Under the pieces are notes generated by a model. The model was not told the DNA's origin and ran no database searches. It saw only the letters and a program-made list of their open reading frames with translations. Shown piece by piece: positions 28,034 to 37,363 of a stretch of DNA of 64,000 bases. Each line of letters opens with the position of its first letter. Position 1 is the stretch's first letter. Source of the DNA: Rhizomicrobium sp. (lineage in GTDB: Bacteria > Pseudomonadota > Alphaproteobacteria > Micropepsales > Micropepsaceae); assembly GCA_037200985.1 (NCBI GenBank), contig JBBCGJ010000001.1, positions 186,001-250,000 on the forward strand, written 5' to 3'. The translations under genes were made by a program, and so were the position numbers.

Positions 28034-30760
28034 TTGAGCGATACAGTCCCGCCAAGCGGCGCGCAGCCGGGCGGCTCCAACATCAGCCCCATCGCGATCG
28101 AAGACGAGCTGAAACGCTCCTATCTCGACTATGCGATGAGCGTCATCGTGCAGCGCGCGCTGCCCGATGTGCGCGACGGGCTGAAACCCGTGCATCGCCG
28201 GATCCTCTATTCGATGCACGAGAACGGCCGCGACTGGAACAAGCCCTATCGCAAGTCGGCGCTGATCGTCGGCGACGTGATGGGCAAATACCATCCGCAC
28301 GGCGACCAGTCGATCTACGACGCGCTGGTCCGCATGGCGCAGGACTTTTCGATGCGTGTCCCGCTGATCGACGGACAGGGCAATTTCGGCTCGGTCGACG
28401 GCGATTCGCCGGCGCAGATGCGCTATACCGAGGTGCGCCGCGCCAAGATCGCGCACCAGCTCACCGAGGACATCGACCAGGATACGGTCGAATGGAAGGA
28501 CAATTACGACTCCTCCGAAAAGGAGCCGGTCGTCCTTCCCGCGCGCTTTCCCAACATCCTCGTCAACGGCGCCGGCGGCATCGCGGTCGGCATGGCGACC
28601 AATATCCCGCCGCACAATCTGGGCGAGGTGATCGAGGCCTGCCTCAAATACCTCGACGATCCGTCGATCGGCCTCGAGGAGCTGACCGAAATCGTGCCGG
28701 GTCCCGATTTCCCGACCGGCGCGCTCCTCATCGGCAAGCAGAATGCGCGCGCGGCCCTCGCGCGCGGCCGCGGCTCGCTGCTGATGCGGGCACGCTGCCA
28801 TATCGAGGAACTGCGCAAGGATCGCGAGGCGATCATCGTCACCGAGCTGCCCTACCAGGTGAACAAGGCACGGCTTCAGGAGAAGATCGGCGAACTGGTG
28901 CGCGACAAGCGCGTCGAAGGCGTCTCCGACATCCGCGACGAGAGCGACCGCCACGGCATGCGCGTGGTGATCGAGCTCAAGCGCGACGCGTCGTCGGACG
29001 TCGTCCTGAACCAGCTCTACCGCTTCTCCGAACTGCAGACGACCTTCGGCGTGAACATGCTGGCGCTGAACGGCGGCCGTCCGGAGCTGATGAACCTCAA
29101 GGCAATGATCGGCGCCTTTACGACCTTCCGCGAGGAAGTGGTGACGCGGCGAACGCGCTTCGAGCTCGGCAAGGCGCGCGACCGCGGCCATACGCTGGTC
29201 GGCCTCGCTATCGCCGTCGCCAATATAGACGAGGTCATCTCACTGATACGCGCCGCGGCGGACGCCGCGACGGCGCGCGAGCAGTTAATGGCCCGCGACT
29301 GGCCGGCCCGCGACGTCGAGCCCCTGATCAAGCTCATCGCCGACCCGCGCCATCTGATCCGCGAGGACGGCACGATCCGCCTATCGGAGGAGCAGGCCCG
29401 CGCCATCCTCGATATCCGGCTGCAGCGCCTGACGGCGCTCGGCCGCGACGAATTGGGCGAGGAGGTCAAGAAGCTCGCCGAAGCGATCGCCGACTATCTC
29501 GACATCCTGCGTTCGCGCCCGCGCGTGCTGGAGATCGTACGCAACGAATTGAAGGCGATCCGCGACGAATTCGCCACGCCGCGAAAGACAGAACTGGTCG
29601 ATGCCGATGTCGAGGTGGAAGACGAAGCGCTGATCGAGCGCGAGGATGTCGCGGTCACTGTCACCCATGGCGGCTACATCAAGCGCACGCCGCTCGACGA
29701 GTACCGCGTACAGGGCCGCGGCGGCAAAGGCCGCTCCGGCATGGCGACGCGGGAGGAGGACTTCGTCACTTCCCTGTTCGTCGCCAACAGCCATGCCTGG
29801 CTGGTATTCTTCTCCTCCACCGGCATGGCCTATAAACTGAAGGTCTGGCGCCTGCCGGAGGCCCGCATCCAGGGCAAGGGCAAGGCGATGGTGAACCTCC
29901 TGCCGCTGGCCGAAGGCGAACGCATCACCACCATCTTGCCGCTGCCGGAAGACGAGACGCAGTGGGACAAGCTCAATATCGTGTTCGCGACCAAGTCCGG
30001 CGACGTGCGGCGCAACGAGCTGTCGGATTTCGCCAGCATCAACCGCAACGGCAAGATCGCGATGAAGCTCGAACCCGGCGACGGCATCGTCGGCGTTCAG
30101 ACCTGCACCGACGGCGACGATGTGCTGCTGACCACGCACAACGGCAAATGCATCCGCTTCGGCATGTCGGACCTGCGCGTCTTCGCCAGCCGCGCCTCGA
30201 CGGGCGTCCGCGGCATCAGGCTGGCGCCGGGTGACGAGGTCGTGAGCCTGGCGCTGCTCCGGCATACCGACATCACGCCAGCCGAGGCCAGCGCCTATCT
30301 GAAGCAGTCGCGCGCCGCGCGGCGGGCCGCGCTGGGAGACGACGGCGACACCGACGCCCCGATCGACGATGCCGAGGACGGCGAGGAGAGCAAGGAAGAG
30401 ATCGCACTCACGACGGAACGCTATTCCGAACTCGGCGCGCGCGAGCAATTCGTCCTGGCGGTGTCGGAGAGCGGATTCGGCAAGCGCACCAGTTCCTATG
30501 AGTACCGCGTGATGGGTCGCGGCGCGCAGGGCATCTGGGCGATGAAAAAGAACACCGCGATCGTCGCCGGTTTCCCGGTCGATGAGAGCGACGATCTGAT
30601 GCTGATCTCCAACCAGGGCCAGACGATCCGCGTGCCGGTGTCGTCGATCAGCGTCCAGGGCAGGGGATCGGGCGGCGTCACCGTGTTCCGCGTGGACGAG
30701 GGCGAGCGCGTTGTCTCGGTCGAACGGATCGAGGACGTCTCGGGCGAAGGGGGCGAGTGA
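28034..30760 (+). CDS. gyrA: DNA gyrase subunit A
   Basis: 908 residues; the breakage-reunion and DNA-wrapping subunit of gyrase. Catalytic Tyr131 is in SPAQMRYTE; the N-terminal winged-helix segment is [19 protein letters not shown]. In the quinolone region the sequence is [19 protein letters not shown], so the residue matching E. coli Ser83 is Gln92 while Asp87 is kept (Asp96). The C-terminal beta-pinwheel carries [11 protein letters not shown] (GyrA box), with an acidic insertion near EDGEESKEE. The start codon is TTG with AAGGAA seven bases upstream. coaD begins 1 bp after the stop. Confidence 0.97.
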   Translation: MSDTVPPSGAQPGGSNISPIAIEDELKRSYLDYAMSVIVQRALPDVRDGLKPVHRRILYSMHENGRDWNKPYRKSALIVGDVMGKYHPHGDQSIYDALVRMAQDFSMRVPLIDGQGNFGSVDGDSPAQMRYTEVRRAKIAHQLTEDIDQDTVEWKDNYDSSEKEPVVLPARFPNILVNGAGGIAVGMATNIPPHNLGEVIEACLKYLDDPSIGLEELTEIVPGPDFPTGALLIGKQNARAALARGRGSLLMRARCHIEELRKDREAIIVTELPYQVNKARLQEKIGELVRDKRVEGVSDIRDESDRHGMRVVIELKRDASSDVVLNQLYRFSELQTTFGVNMLALNGGRPELMNLKAMIGAFTTFREEVVTRRTRFELGKARDRGHTLVGLAIAVANIDEVISLIRAAADAATAREQLMARDWPARDVEPLIKLIADPRHLIREDGTIRLSEEQARAILDIRLQRLTALGRDELGEEVKKLAEAIADYLDILRSRPRVLEIVRNELKAIRDEFATPRKTELVDADVEVEDEALIEREDVAVTVTHGGYIKRTPLDEYRVQGRGGKGRSGMATREEDFVTSLFVANSHAWLVFFSSTGMAYKLKVWRLPEARIQGKGKAMVNLLPLAEGERITTILPLPEDETQWDKLNIVFATKSGDVRRNELSDFASINRNGKIAMKLEPGDGIVGVQTCTDGDDVLLTTHNGKCIRFGMSDLRVFASRASTGVRGIRLAPGDEVVSLALLRHTDITPAEASAYLKQSRAARRAALGDDGDTDAPIDDAEDGEESKEEIALTTERYSELGAREQFVLAVSESGFGKRTSSYEYRVMGRGAQGIWAMKKNTAIVAGFPVDESDDLMLISNQGQTIRVPVSSISVQGRGSGGVTVFRVDEGERVVSVERIEDVSGEGGE

Positions 30761-30761
30761 C

Positions 30762-31289
30762 GTGAGCGAGTTGATCAGAAAGCCGCGCGTGGGTCTCTAT
30801 CCGGGGACCTTCGATACCGTCACGCTTGGCCATCGCGACATCGCCAAGCGGGCGCTGAAGCTCGTCGACCGGCTGGTGATCGGCCTCGGCACGGGCGCGG
30901 GCAAGAAGCCCTTGTTCTCGCTCGAAGAGCGTATCGAGATGTGGCGCTTCGAGGCGAAGGATCTTACCGAGGACGGCGCCGTGATCGACGTCATCCCGCT
31001 TGCCGACAAGCTCCAGGTCGAACTGGCCCGCGAAGTGGGGGCGGCGATCATCGTGCGCGGCTTGCGCGCCGTGTCGGACTTCGAATACGAATTCCAGATG
31101 GCGGCGATGAACCAGCGCCTGGCGCCGGACATCGAGACCGTCTTTCTCATGGCGGACCCGCGCAACCAGGCGATCGCCTCGCGGCTGGTCAAGGAAATCG
31201 CCATGCTCGGCGGCGACGTGCGGGCCTTCACCAGCCCGCATGTGTCCGATCTTCTCGTGAAACGATGCAAGGAACAGGCAAAAAACTGA
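30762..31289 (+). CDS. coaD: Phosphopantetheine adenylyltransferase
   Basis: 175 residues. Adenylates 4'-phosphopantetheine to dephospho-CoA, the penultimate step of CoA synthesis. Features: GLYPGTFDTVTLGHRDI with the TxGH nucleotide motif, then IVRGLRAVSDFEYEFQMA, and the C-terminal region FTSPHVSDLLVK. Start is GTG at 30762, one base after the gyrA stop. Its stop overlaps the ppi start (TGATG). A few residues longer than the family average at the C-terminus. Confidence 0.95.
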   Translation: MSELIRKPRVGLYPGTFDTVTLGHRDIAKRALKLVDRLVIGLGTGAGKKPLFSLEERIEMWRFEAKDLTEDGAVIDVIPLADKLQVELAREVGAAIIVRGLRAVSDFEYEFQMAAMNQRLAPDIETVFLMADPRNQAIASRLVKEIAMLGGDVRAFTSPHVSDLLVKRCKEQAKN

Positions 31290-31774
31290 TGGCCCGCGAC
31301 AAGGAAAATACCCTGATCATGGAATTGAAGACCGGCCCGGTCGTGATCGCGCTGCGGCCCGATCTTGCCCCCGGTCATGTGGCGCGCATCAAGGAATTGA
31401 CGCGCAAGGGCTTCTATGACGGCGTCGTCTTCCATCGCGTCATTCCGGACTTCATGGCGCAGACCGGCGATCCGACCGGCACCGGCTCCGGCGGCTCCGA
31501 CCTGCCCGACCTGAAGGCGGAATTCTCGAATGAGAAGCACAAGCGCGGCACGGTCTCCGCCGCGCGCACCAACAATCCCAACAGCGCCAACAGCCAGTTC
31601 TTCGTCTGCTTCGCCGATGCGCCATGGCTCGACCGCCAGTATTCGATCTGGGGCGAGGTCGTCGAAGGCATGGAGCACGTCGACTCCATCAAGAAGGGCG
31701 GCGATCACAACAACGGGCAGATCAGCGGCACGCCCGATAAGATCGTGAAGATGCGCGTCGAAGCGGACGATTGA
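31289..31774 (+). CDS. Cyclophilin-type peptidyl-prolyl isomerase
   Basis: 161 residues. Cyclophilin fold with the catalytic segment VVFHRVIPDFMAQTGDPTGTG (given in part: FHRVIPDF), NSANSQFFVCFADAPWLD, and SIWGEVVEGMEHVD. No signal peptide, so a cytoplasmic PpiB-like enzyme. The ATG overlaps the coaD stop and AAGGAACAGG provides a ribosome site, so gyrA-coaD-ppi is a translationally coupled unit. Confidence 0.94.
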   Translation: MARDKENTLIMELKTGPVVIALRPDLAPGHVARIKELTRKGFYDGVVFHRVIPDFMAQTGDPTGTGSGGSDLPDLKAEFSNEKHKRGTVSAARTNNPNSANSQFFVCFADAPWLDRQYSIWGEVVEGMEHVDSIKKGGDHNNGQISGTPDKIVKMRVEADD

Positions 31775-31819
31775 GCAGACGCGGATCGGTTGCGAAAAAA
31801 GTTGCAGCGCGGAATCGGC

Positions 31820-31841
31820 GCGGGCGGGAAGGCCCGCCCGC
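31820..31841 (+). terminator. Strong hairpin after ppi
   Basis: Perfect 9-bp stem GCGGGCGGG (31820-31828) / CCCGCCCGC (31833-31841) with loop AAGG. No T-run follows, so it may be a terminator of the GC-rich type or an mRNA stabiliser. It marks the border between the housekeeping block and the polysaccharide locus. A second small hairpin (GCCTCG/CGAGGC, 31901-31919) sits just before the next start codon. Confidence 0.5.
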
Positions 31842-31925
31842 ACCTGACGCAATCGGCAATATTTGTTGTTTCGCCTGTCTTTGCTCCACGGGGCTAGAAC
31901 GCCTCGCTCTATTCGAGGCGCCGGC

Positions 31926-33053
31926 ATGACCGCTCCCATTCCGTTCATCGATCTTCAGGCCCAGCGTCGCCGGCTCGGCGAGCCGTTGAACCGGGCCATC
32001 CAGGCGGCGGTGGAGGGCGGTCAATGGATATTGGGTCCGCAGGTCGCGGATCTCGAACGGCGCCTCGCGGCATTCGCCGGCGTGAAGCACTGCATCACAT
32101 GCGCCAACGGCACCGACGCGCTGCTGCTGGTCTTGCGCGCCTGGAACATCGGTCCCGGCGACGCGGTCTTCGTGCCCGCCTTCACCTTTGCCGCGTCCGG
32201 CGAGGTCGTCGCCCTGGCCGGCGCCACGCCCGTCTTCGTGGACGTGCTCGAGGATACCTACAACATGGATCCCGCGAGCCTGGCGGACGCCATCGCACTC
32301 GTGCGCCGGCAGGGAAATCTGAACGCCCGGGCGGTGATGCCCGTCGACCTGTTCGGGCAGCCGGCGGATTACCGAGCGCTCGAGCCGATCGTGCGCCGCG
32401 CCGGACTGAAGATGCTGTGCGACACCGCGCAGGGCTTCGGCGGCCGTCTCGACGGTCGGGTGACCGGTTCGATCGGCGACGCGGCGGCGACGAGCTTCTT
32501 TCCGGCCAAGCCGCTGGGCTGCTTCGGCGACGGCGGCGCGATCTTCACCGAGGACGACGCGCTTAAGGACTTGCTTCTGTCCCTGCGCATGCACGGGCAG
32601 GGCGCGGATCGGTATGAAAATGTCCGCATCGGGATGAACTCGCGGCTGGACACGATCCAGGCGGCCATCCTGATCGAGAAACTCGGCATATTCGCCGACG
32701 AGATCGAAAAGCGCGACGCGATCGCGGCCCGCTACAGCAACAGGCTGGGCGCATCCAATCGCATTCGCGTGCCGCGCCCGATCGACGGTGCGCTGTCGAC
32801 CTGGGCGCAATACACGATCCAGGTTCCGAACCGCGATGAATTGCAGACGGAATTGAAGGCGAAAGGCATTCCGACCGCCGTCTATTACCCGATACCGCTG
32901 TCGCACCAGAAGGGCTACGCGGCCTATCCGTCGGTGCCGATTCCGGTCAGCGAGTGCATCGCCAAGACGGTGGTGAGCCTGCCCATGCATCCCTACCTGG
33001 ATGCCGCAACGCAGGATCGCGTGATCGACGCCGTTCTCGCCGCCGTGGCCTGA
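31926..33053 (+). CDS. DegT/DnrJ/EryC1/StrS sugar aminotransferase
   Basis: 375 residues. PLP enzyme that aminates a nucleotide-linked keto sugar. The PLP lysine is Lys195 in SFFPAKPLGCFGDGG; other family segments are FIDLQAQ, CANGTDALLL, PAFTFAASGEV and RMHGQGADRY. The overall pattern is close to WbpE-type enzymes that make 3-amino sugars. ATG at 31926 is chosen by family length. It is the first gene of the polysaccharide locus; its keto-sugar donor could come from the dehydratases/oxidoreductases further on, but no direct partner is adjacent. Confidence 0.9.
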   Translation: MTAPIPFIDLQAQRRRLGEPLNRAIQAAVEGGQWILGPQVADLERRLAAFAGVKHCITCANGTDALLLVLRAWNIGPGDAVFVPAFTFAASGEVVALAGATPVFVDVLEDTYNMDPASLADAIALVRRQGNLNARAVMPVDLFGQPADYRALEPIVRRAGLKMLCDTAQGFGGRLDGRVTGSIGDAAATSFFPAKPLGCFGDGGAIFTEDDALKDLLLSLRMHGQGADRYENVRIGMNSRLDTIQAAILIEKLGIFADEIEKRDAIAARYSNRLGASNRIRVPRPIDGALSTWAQYTIQVPNRDELQTELKAKGIPTAVYYPIPLSHQKGYAAYPSVPIPVSECIAKTVVSLPMHPYLDAATQDRVIDAVLAAVA

Positions 33054-33066
33054 GCCGGTCGGGCGT

Positions 33067-33087
33067 ATGGGCGGTTGACCCGCTCAT
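33067..33087. terminator. Hairpin between convergent aminotransferase and sugar transferase genes
   Basis: ATGGGCGG (33067-33074) pairs with CCGCTCAT (33080-33087), one G-T pair, around a 5-base loop. CCTTTTCG follows after a few bases. Position between convergent genes suits a terminator. Confidence 0.4.
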
Positions 33088-33120
33088 GACGACCTTTTCG
33101 CATTTGAAGTGCGTACGGAC

Positions 33121-34614
33121 CTAATAGGCGCCGTGGCCTGAAAAGACGATCCAGGCCGTCTGGATGAGAATGACGATGTCATTCCAGAACGTCCAATTCA
33201 GGATGTACCACTCGTCGAGCGTGACACGCTCGGCCAGGGTCGTTTCGTTTCGGCCGCTGACCTGCCAGAGCCCCGTCAGACCAGGCCTGACGCGGACATA
33301 GAGTTCGGCGGCGACGCCGTATTGCTCGCGCAGTTGCTGCTCGGGGATTGGACGCGGGCCTACAAGGCTCATTTCGCCGCGAAGGACGTTGATGAGCTGC
33401 GGCAGTTCGTCGAGGCTCGTCTTGCGAAGCCAGCGGCCGGGGCCGGTGATCCTGGGATCGTCCTTCAATTTGTACGACAGCAGGAACTCCGAATAGAGCT
33501 CCGGTTTCTCCTTGCGCCAGCGCTCAAGCCGCTCGTCGGCGTCCTGTTCCATGGTGCGGAACTTCATGCACTGGAACTGCTTTCCGCGCCGCCCGGTGCG
33601 GCGCTGCGAATAGAACACCGACCCCCCGTCGTTCCGCTTGATCGCGATCGCGATAACCAGGAACAGAGGAGAAAACATGATCAGAAAGCCGATCGAGCCC
33701 ACGATGTCGAAGGCACGCTTGGCGAAGCGATGACGCAGCGCGCGCAAATTGTCCCGCATTTGAAACAGCAGGATGTTGCGGCCCAGAAAATAGCCAGACG
33801 TCATGCCCGCCAGAGGCAGGCGCCTGAGCGAGGGCACGAAGGCCACGCCCATATTGGCCTCCATCAGGCGCTGGATCATGTCCGAGACGGCCGGTGCCTG
33901 GATGTCGTCCGTGGCAATGACGGCCTGGACGCAGCCGCTGGCCCCCATCTTCAAGGCAACGTCTTCGGGATCGGGCAGATAGGCCACCTTGAGGTGCGAG
34001 AGCGACTCGGGAACCTCGTAGTCGTATTGCTCCAGCACCAGCCATTGTATGTCGAACCCGAGAGCGAGCGTGCTGCTCAACGCCGGATAGAGGTCGAGGG
34101 CGATGTTTCCCTTCGCGACAAGGGCCGTCGGGATCTGCCAGATGCCGGCTTTGCTCAAGGCAAAGCGCGCCAACTGCCTGAAGCTGGGAATGGCGAACAG
34201 GAGGTAGATCCAGCAGCCGATCGGCCAGAGCGCGGCGTAGCGGTTCCACCCCGCCACGAGGACCAAAATATCGGGGATGGAGGCGACAATCAGGGATACC
34301 GTGGTGGCGCGGGCACCGTCCCAGAAGGATTGCCGCTTGCCGTAGTCGCCGCTGAGGAGCCGGACGATCAAAAACAAGCCGGCAAGGATATAAAACAGGT
34401 CGATCGGCGCGGCGGCCTGACCGTTGCCGTAAAACGCGATCGAAGGCACGTCGCGCCCGGTCCGGAAGAGCAGCTCCGCGCTGCCCAGAGCGGCGATGTC
34501 GGCGAACAACAGCACCGCGATCGCGAACCAGTAGCGAAAGTTGCGCCGAGACGTCTTCGTGGCGATGCCATACCGCACCGCGCTGGAATTGGTAGCCGTC
34601 GTCCCCTCGTTCAT
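33121..34614 (-). CDS. Undecaprenyl-phosphate sugar-1-phosphate transferase (polysaccharide initiation)
   Basis: 497 residues. Four or five N-terminal helices, a CoA-binding-like middle domain, one further helix (about 300-325) and the phosphoglycosyltransferase domain with [41 protein letters not shown] and [13 protein letters not shown]. This is the WbaP/ExoY group, which loads the first hexose-1-phosphate onto undecaprenyl phosphate at the inner membrane. It defines the locus as a lipid-linked repeat-unit system. The long non-coding gap upstream probably holds its promoter. Confidence 0.93.
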   Translation of the reverse strand: MNEGTTATNSSAVRYGIATKTSRRNFRYWFAIAVLLFADIAALGSAELLFRTGRDVPSIAFYGNGQAAAPIDLFYILAGLFLIVRLLSGDYGKRQSFWDGARATTVSLIVASIPDILVLVAGWNRYAALWPIGCWIYLLFAIPSFRQLARFALSKAGIWQIPTALVAKGNIALDLYPALSSTLALGFDIQWLVLEQYDYEVPESLSHLKVAYLPDPEDVALKMGASGCVQAVIATDDIQAPAVSDMIQRLMEANMGVAFVPSLRRLPLAGMTSGYFLGRNILLFQMRDNLRALRHRFAKRAFDIVGSIGFLIMFSPLFLVIAIAIKRNDGGSVFYSQRRTGRRGKQFQCMKFRTMEQDADERLERWRKEKPELYSEFLLSYKLKDDPRITGPGRWLRKTSLDELPQLINVLRGEMSLVGPRPIPEQQLREQYGVAAELYVRVRPGLTGLWQVSGRNETTLAERVTLDEWYILNWTFWNDIVILIQTAWIVFSGHGAY

Positions 34615-35318
34615 CCCAGCCGCTCAGTCATAAGGAATATTCTCAGTCAGGCTGAAGCGCACCTCTTGGGAAGCATTGCTACCCAAAATTGGTTCCCCCC
34701 AGCCGACACCAGTGTAGACCGGATAGCGGGTTCAGATAACAGTATTTTGACTTTAACGGACGATGCGGCGAACTCCGCAACGGACGATGCGGCGAACTCC
34801 GCCGCGTGGGCGCCGAATCCGCCGATTAACCTTCTGCGCATTGCGAGCCCCGACGGTTTTTGGAGCATCCGAATATGTTCTCCCCTCGCCGCGCGTGCGG
34901 GCGGCGACGCGCCGTGAACGAGGACTGAAACCGGCAGAAATCCACGACTTGTTGCTGCTCTCTCGATTCAAGCATTTTTGCGGTGCCGCGGTTTTACCCC
35001 CAATTCGAGGCTGCCCCGATCATCCGAGCAGATAGCCCGTTGTAAGCCTGCGATCCCCCAACCGTCCTCGGCGATGTTCTAATCCCTATGCCCCGACAGT
35101 TCCGCCCAAGCAATCAGTGGGACGAGAGCGATGATTTGCCGCGGAGGACATACTCGGCCCGGAGATCAGCAAGTAGGCAATTTCTGAAATCTCAGCCAGT
35201 TCTTTGATCAATTCGGGCGCGGCCCCTACAGTAGAACCGAACGCCGATCCGATTCTGGGCGGGCTTCGGTCGCCGAGAGAATCCCGTGGACAGCGCGACG
35301 ATGTCCCCGCCGCCTGCG
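34615..35318. other. 700-bp region with no gene seen
   Basis: No reading frame here has family features or a convincing ribosome site. It contains the 24-bp tandem duplication at 34755-34802, AT-richer sequence around 34720-34760, and several short inverted repeats. It precedes the sugar transferase gene (minus strand) and lies beyond the RfbB stop, so at least one promoter is expected. A degraded gene or small RNA cannot be excluded. Confidence 0.5.
34755..34802. repeat. Perfect 24-bp tandem duplication
   Basis: Two identical head-to-tail copies at 34755-34778 and 34779-34802, each beginning aacggacgatgcgg and ending aactccgc. Each unit contains a small hairpin (TGCGG...CCGCA). It lies about 140-190 bp upstream of the initiating sugar transferase start codon. 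Confidence 0.9.
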
Positions 35319-36305
35319 CTAATGTCCATCCGCGAAGGCTGTTTCGTTCATGCGCTGTATGATGCGAACGGCGTTCTGCTTATACCAGCTTACGATGTGC
35401 GGCAGCTCCTGGCGCAGGCTCAGCTGCGGACGCCATCCCAGCTTGCCGATTTTTTCCCACGATATTGCATAGCGACGGTCGTTGAACGGCCTGTCGTTCA
35501 CGTACTGTACGGCATCGTCGAATTTCGCGCCGAACTCCTCGCAGATGAACCGGACGACATCGACATTCGCGTATTCGTCCGGCGAACCGACATTGTAGAT
35601 TTCGTTGATCACGCCGCGTTCGGCAAGCAAGGCTAGTGCATTGGCGAAATCCCGCGCCGCCAGATAGTGGCGGACGTTCTTGCCGCTGCCGTGCAACGGA
35701 ATCTTGTTTCCCTGGATGAGCGACATGATGGCGCGCGGGATGAGCTTTTCGGGATACTGCCGGATGCCAAACACATTGTTGGCGCGAACGATGATCACCG
35801 GCAGCTTGAACGAGTGCCGGTATCCGTTGACGATCATTTCGGCCGCCGCCTTCGACGCCGAATAGGGATTTGTCGGGTTCATGGCGCCCGTCTCGTCGCA
35901 TTCCTGCTCGAGAACCTCTCCATAGACCTCGTCGGTGCTCACATGAATGATGCGCGGAACCTTGGCGTCGCGGCACGCTTCCATGATCGTGTGCGTGCCG
36001 AGCGTATTGGCCTCGGTGAAACGAATGGAGGTGTGAAAGGAGCGGTCGACATGACTTTCTGCGGCCGCATGGACGACGAGATCGCATCCCTCAAGCGCGT
36101 TGCGGCAGAGGTCGTAGTCGCAGACGTCGCCGACGACGAGCTGGATTCGATTTGATGAAAGCAGGGGCAGCAGATAGTTCACGTCGGCCGCATAGGTCAT
36201 CTTGTCCAGCACGACGACGTGCGCGTCGGGAAATGCCTCGCACATGCGTTCGGTGAAATGGGAGCCGATGAATCCGCTCCCACCGGTGATCAGAATTTTA
36301 CGCAT
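35319..36305 (-). CDS. rfbB: dTDP-glucose 4,6-dehydratase (RfbB-like)
   Basis: 328 residues, extended SDR. NAD motif GGSGFIGSH (8-16), the RfbB hallmarks AAAESHVDRS and STDEVYGE, the YSASK catalytic pair, and FGIRQYPEKLIPRAI. The reaction is dTDP-glucose to dTDP-4-keto-6-deoxyglucose. No rfbA, rfbC or rfbD is in the window, so the keto sugar could feed a pathway other than rhamnose, or the partners may be elsewhere. Its start overlaps the end of the upstream SDR gene by 16 bp. Confidence 0.88.
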   Translation of the reverse strand: MRKILITGGSGFIGSHFTERMCEAFPDAHVVVLDKMTYAADVNYLLPLLSSNRIQLVVGDVCDYDLCRNALEGCDLVVHAAAESHVDRSFHTSIRFTEANTLGTHTIMEACRDAKVPRIIHVSTDEVYGEVLEQECDETGAMNPTNPYSASKAAAEMIVNGYRHSFKLPVIIVRANNVFGIRQYPEKLIPRAIMSLIQGNKIPLHGSGKNVRHYLAARDFANALALLAERGVINEIYNVGSPDEYANVDVVRFICEEFGAKFDDAVQYVNDRPFNDRRYAISWEKIGKLGWRPQLSLRQELPHIVSWYKQNAVRIIQRMNETAFADGH

Positions 36306-37108
36306 TGCAGATTTTGCCCCAAATCAAAGCAGTATTTCCGAAGTTGACCGGCTACTAATAGCGACCCGAAGAGGCCGTTCCAAGCCTCGGCATTCAAATA
36401 GAATTCATCGCGGATTTCGGGAACGTCAACCAAGAGATCCCCTCCGCCGAAGCCCTCTCGGAGCCAGTCGGCGAGCAGCCCGCAGGGCGTACCCACGCCG
36501 CTACCCAGATTAAGGACGCCGGTGGCGTCGGCGCGCAGCGCGCGGACCAGGGCGGACGCAAAGACCTCGGCGGGGAGAAAGTCCCGCCGGGTGTCGGGGT
36601 GCATGTCGAACCGGATGACGTTCTCTTCCTTCAGTGTACGAAGCATCCGTCCGAAGAAAGTACCGCGGCCGCTGCCGGGCCGATACTCCGGACCGAAGAT
36701 GTTGGCGAGCCGGAAGATGGCGGCGTCCGGCGCCAGTGCGCGCACCGCCTGCTCGGTCCGGGCCTTGTTTCGGCCGTAATGCGTCTCGTCTCCGGTGGCG
36801 AGCGCGTCCTCGCGCGCGTTCCAGCGCGCTTCGGCGGGGTAGACGCGCCGGGTGCTGAGCATGACCACCCGTGCGCCGCACCGGACGGCCTGTCTTGCGA
36901 CGGAGAGATCGCAATCCGCGTCCTCGCTATAGGGGCCGCTCTGATAGCCCGGACTTATCGCGAAATTCACGACGCGGTCGCCCGGCCGCAGATGGGCCGA
37001 CATATCCTCGCTGCGGCCGAGCCACAGTGTCTCCACGCCTTCGGAAGCTGCTGCCTGGGAGACGTAACCCGCGAGGAAGCTCGTCCGACCGACCAGAACC
37101 AGCCGCAT
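36290..37108 (-). CDS. NAD-dependent epimerase/dehydratase-like SDR protein
   Basis: 272 residues. A shortened SDR: the N-terminus MRLVLVGRTSFLAG replaces the classic GxxGxxG spacing, LSTRRVYP fits the beta-5/Ser region, and HYGRNKARTEQ holds the Tyr-x3-Lys pair. LNLGSGVGTP follows as in sugar-nucleotide epimerases. The ATG at 37108 gives a normal SDR N-terminus. It overlaps RfbB by 16 bp, so the products may act in turn on the same nucleotide sugar, for example reducing or epimerising the 4-keto sugar. Confidence 0.72.
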   Translation of the reverse strand: MRLVLVGRTSFLAGYVSQAAASEGVETLWLGRSEDMSAHLRPGDRVVNFAISPGYQSGPYSEDADCDLSVARQAVRCGARVVMLSTRRVYPAEARWNAREDALATGDETHYGRNKARTEQAVRALAPDAAIFRLANIFGPEYRPGSGRGTFFGRMLRTLKEENVIRFDMHPDTRRDFLPAEVFASALVRALRADATGVLNLGSGVGTPCGLLADWLREGFGGGDLLVDVPEIRDEFYLNAEAWNGLFGSLLVAGQLRKYCFDLGQNLQCVKF

Positions 37109-37363
37109 GTTCAAGGCATTTCCAATCGCGTGGGGGAACACGCCACCTAAGCGGCCGCACCGGCGATACGGGCAGGCCGTGCGGTGAAACAGCCGCCATC
37201 ACCGCGTCGCTGTTCGAAAACGCTCAAAGCCAGATCGCAGGCGGTCATCGGCGTCAAAGTATTGTGGTCCCCAATTCTCTATCCATCTTGCACTCCGATG
37301 GGTTGCATTGCCAAGAGGCGGCCTCGTTTCACACCGGAGATCCCTATCGCCAGTGTGCGATGG

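Noticed and set aside
34763-35035. 90-codon plus-strand frame in the long gap upstream of the sugar transferase
   Set aside because: It starts inside the 24-bp duplication, lacks a ribosome site and shows no recognisable domain.
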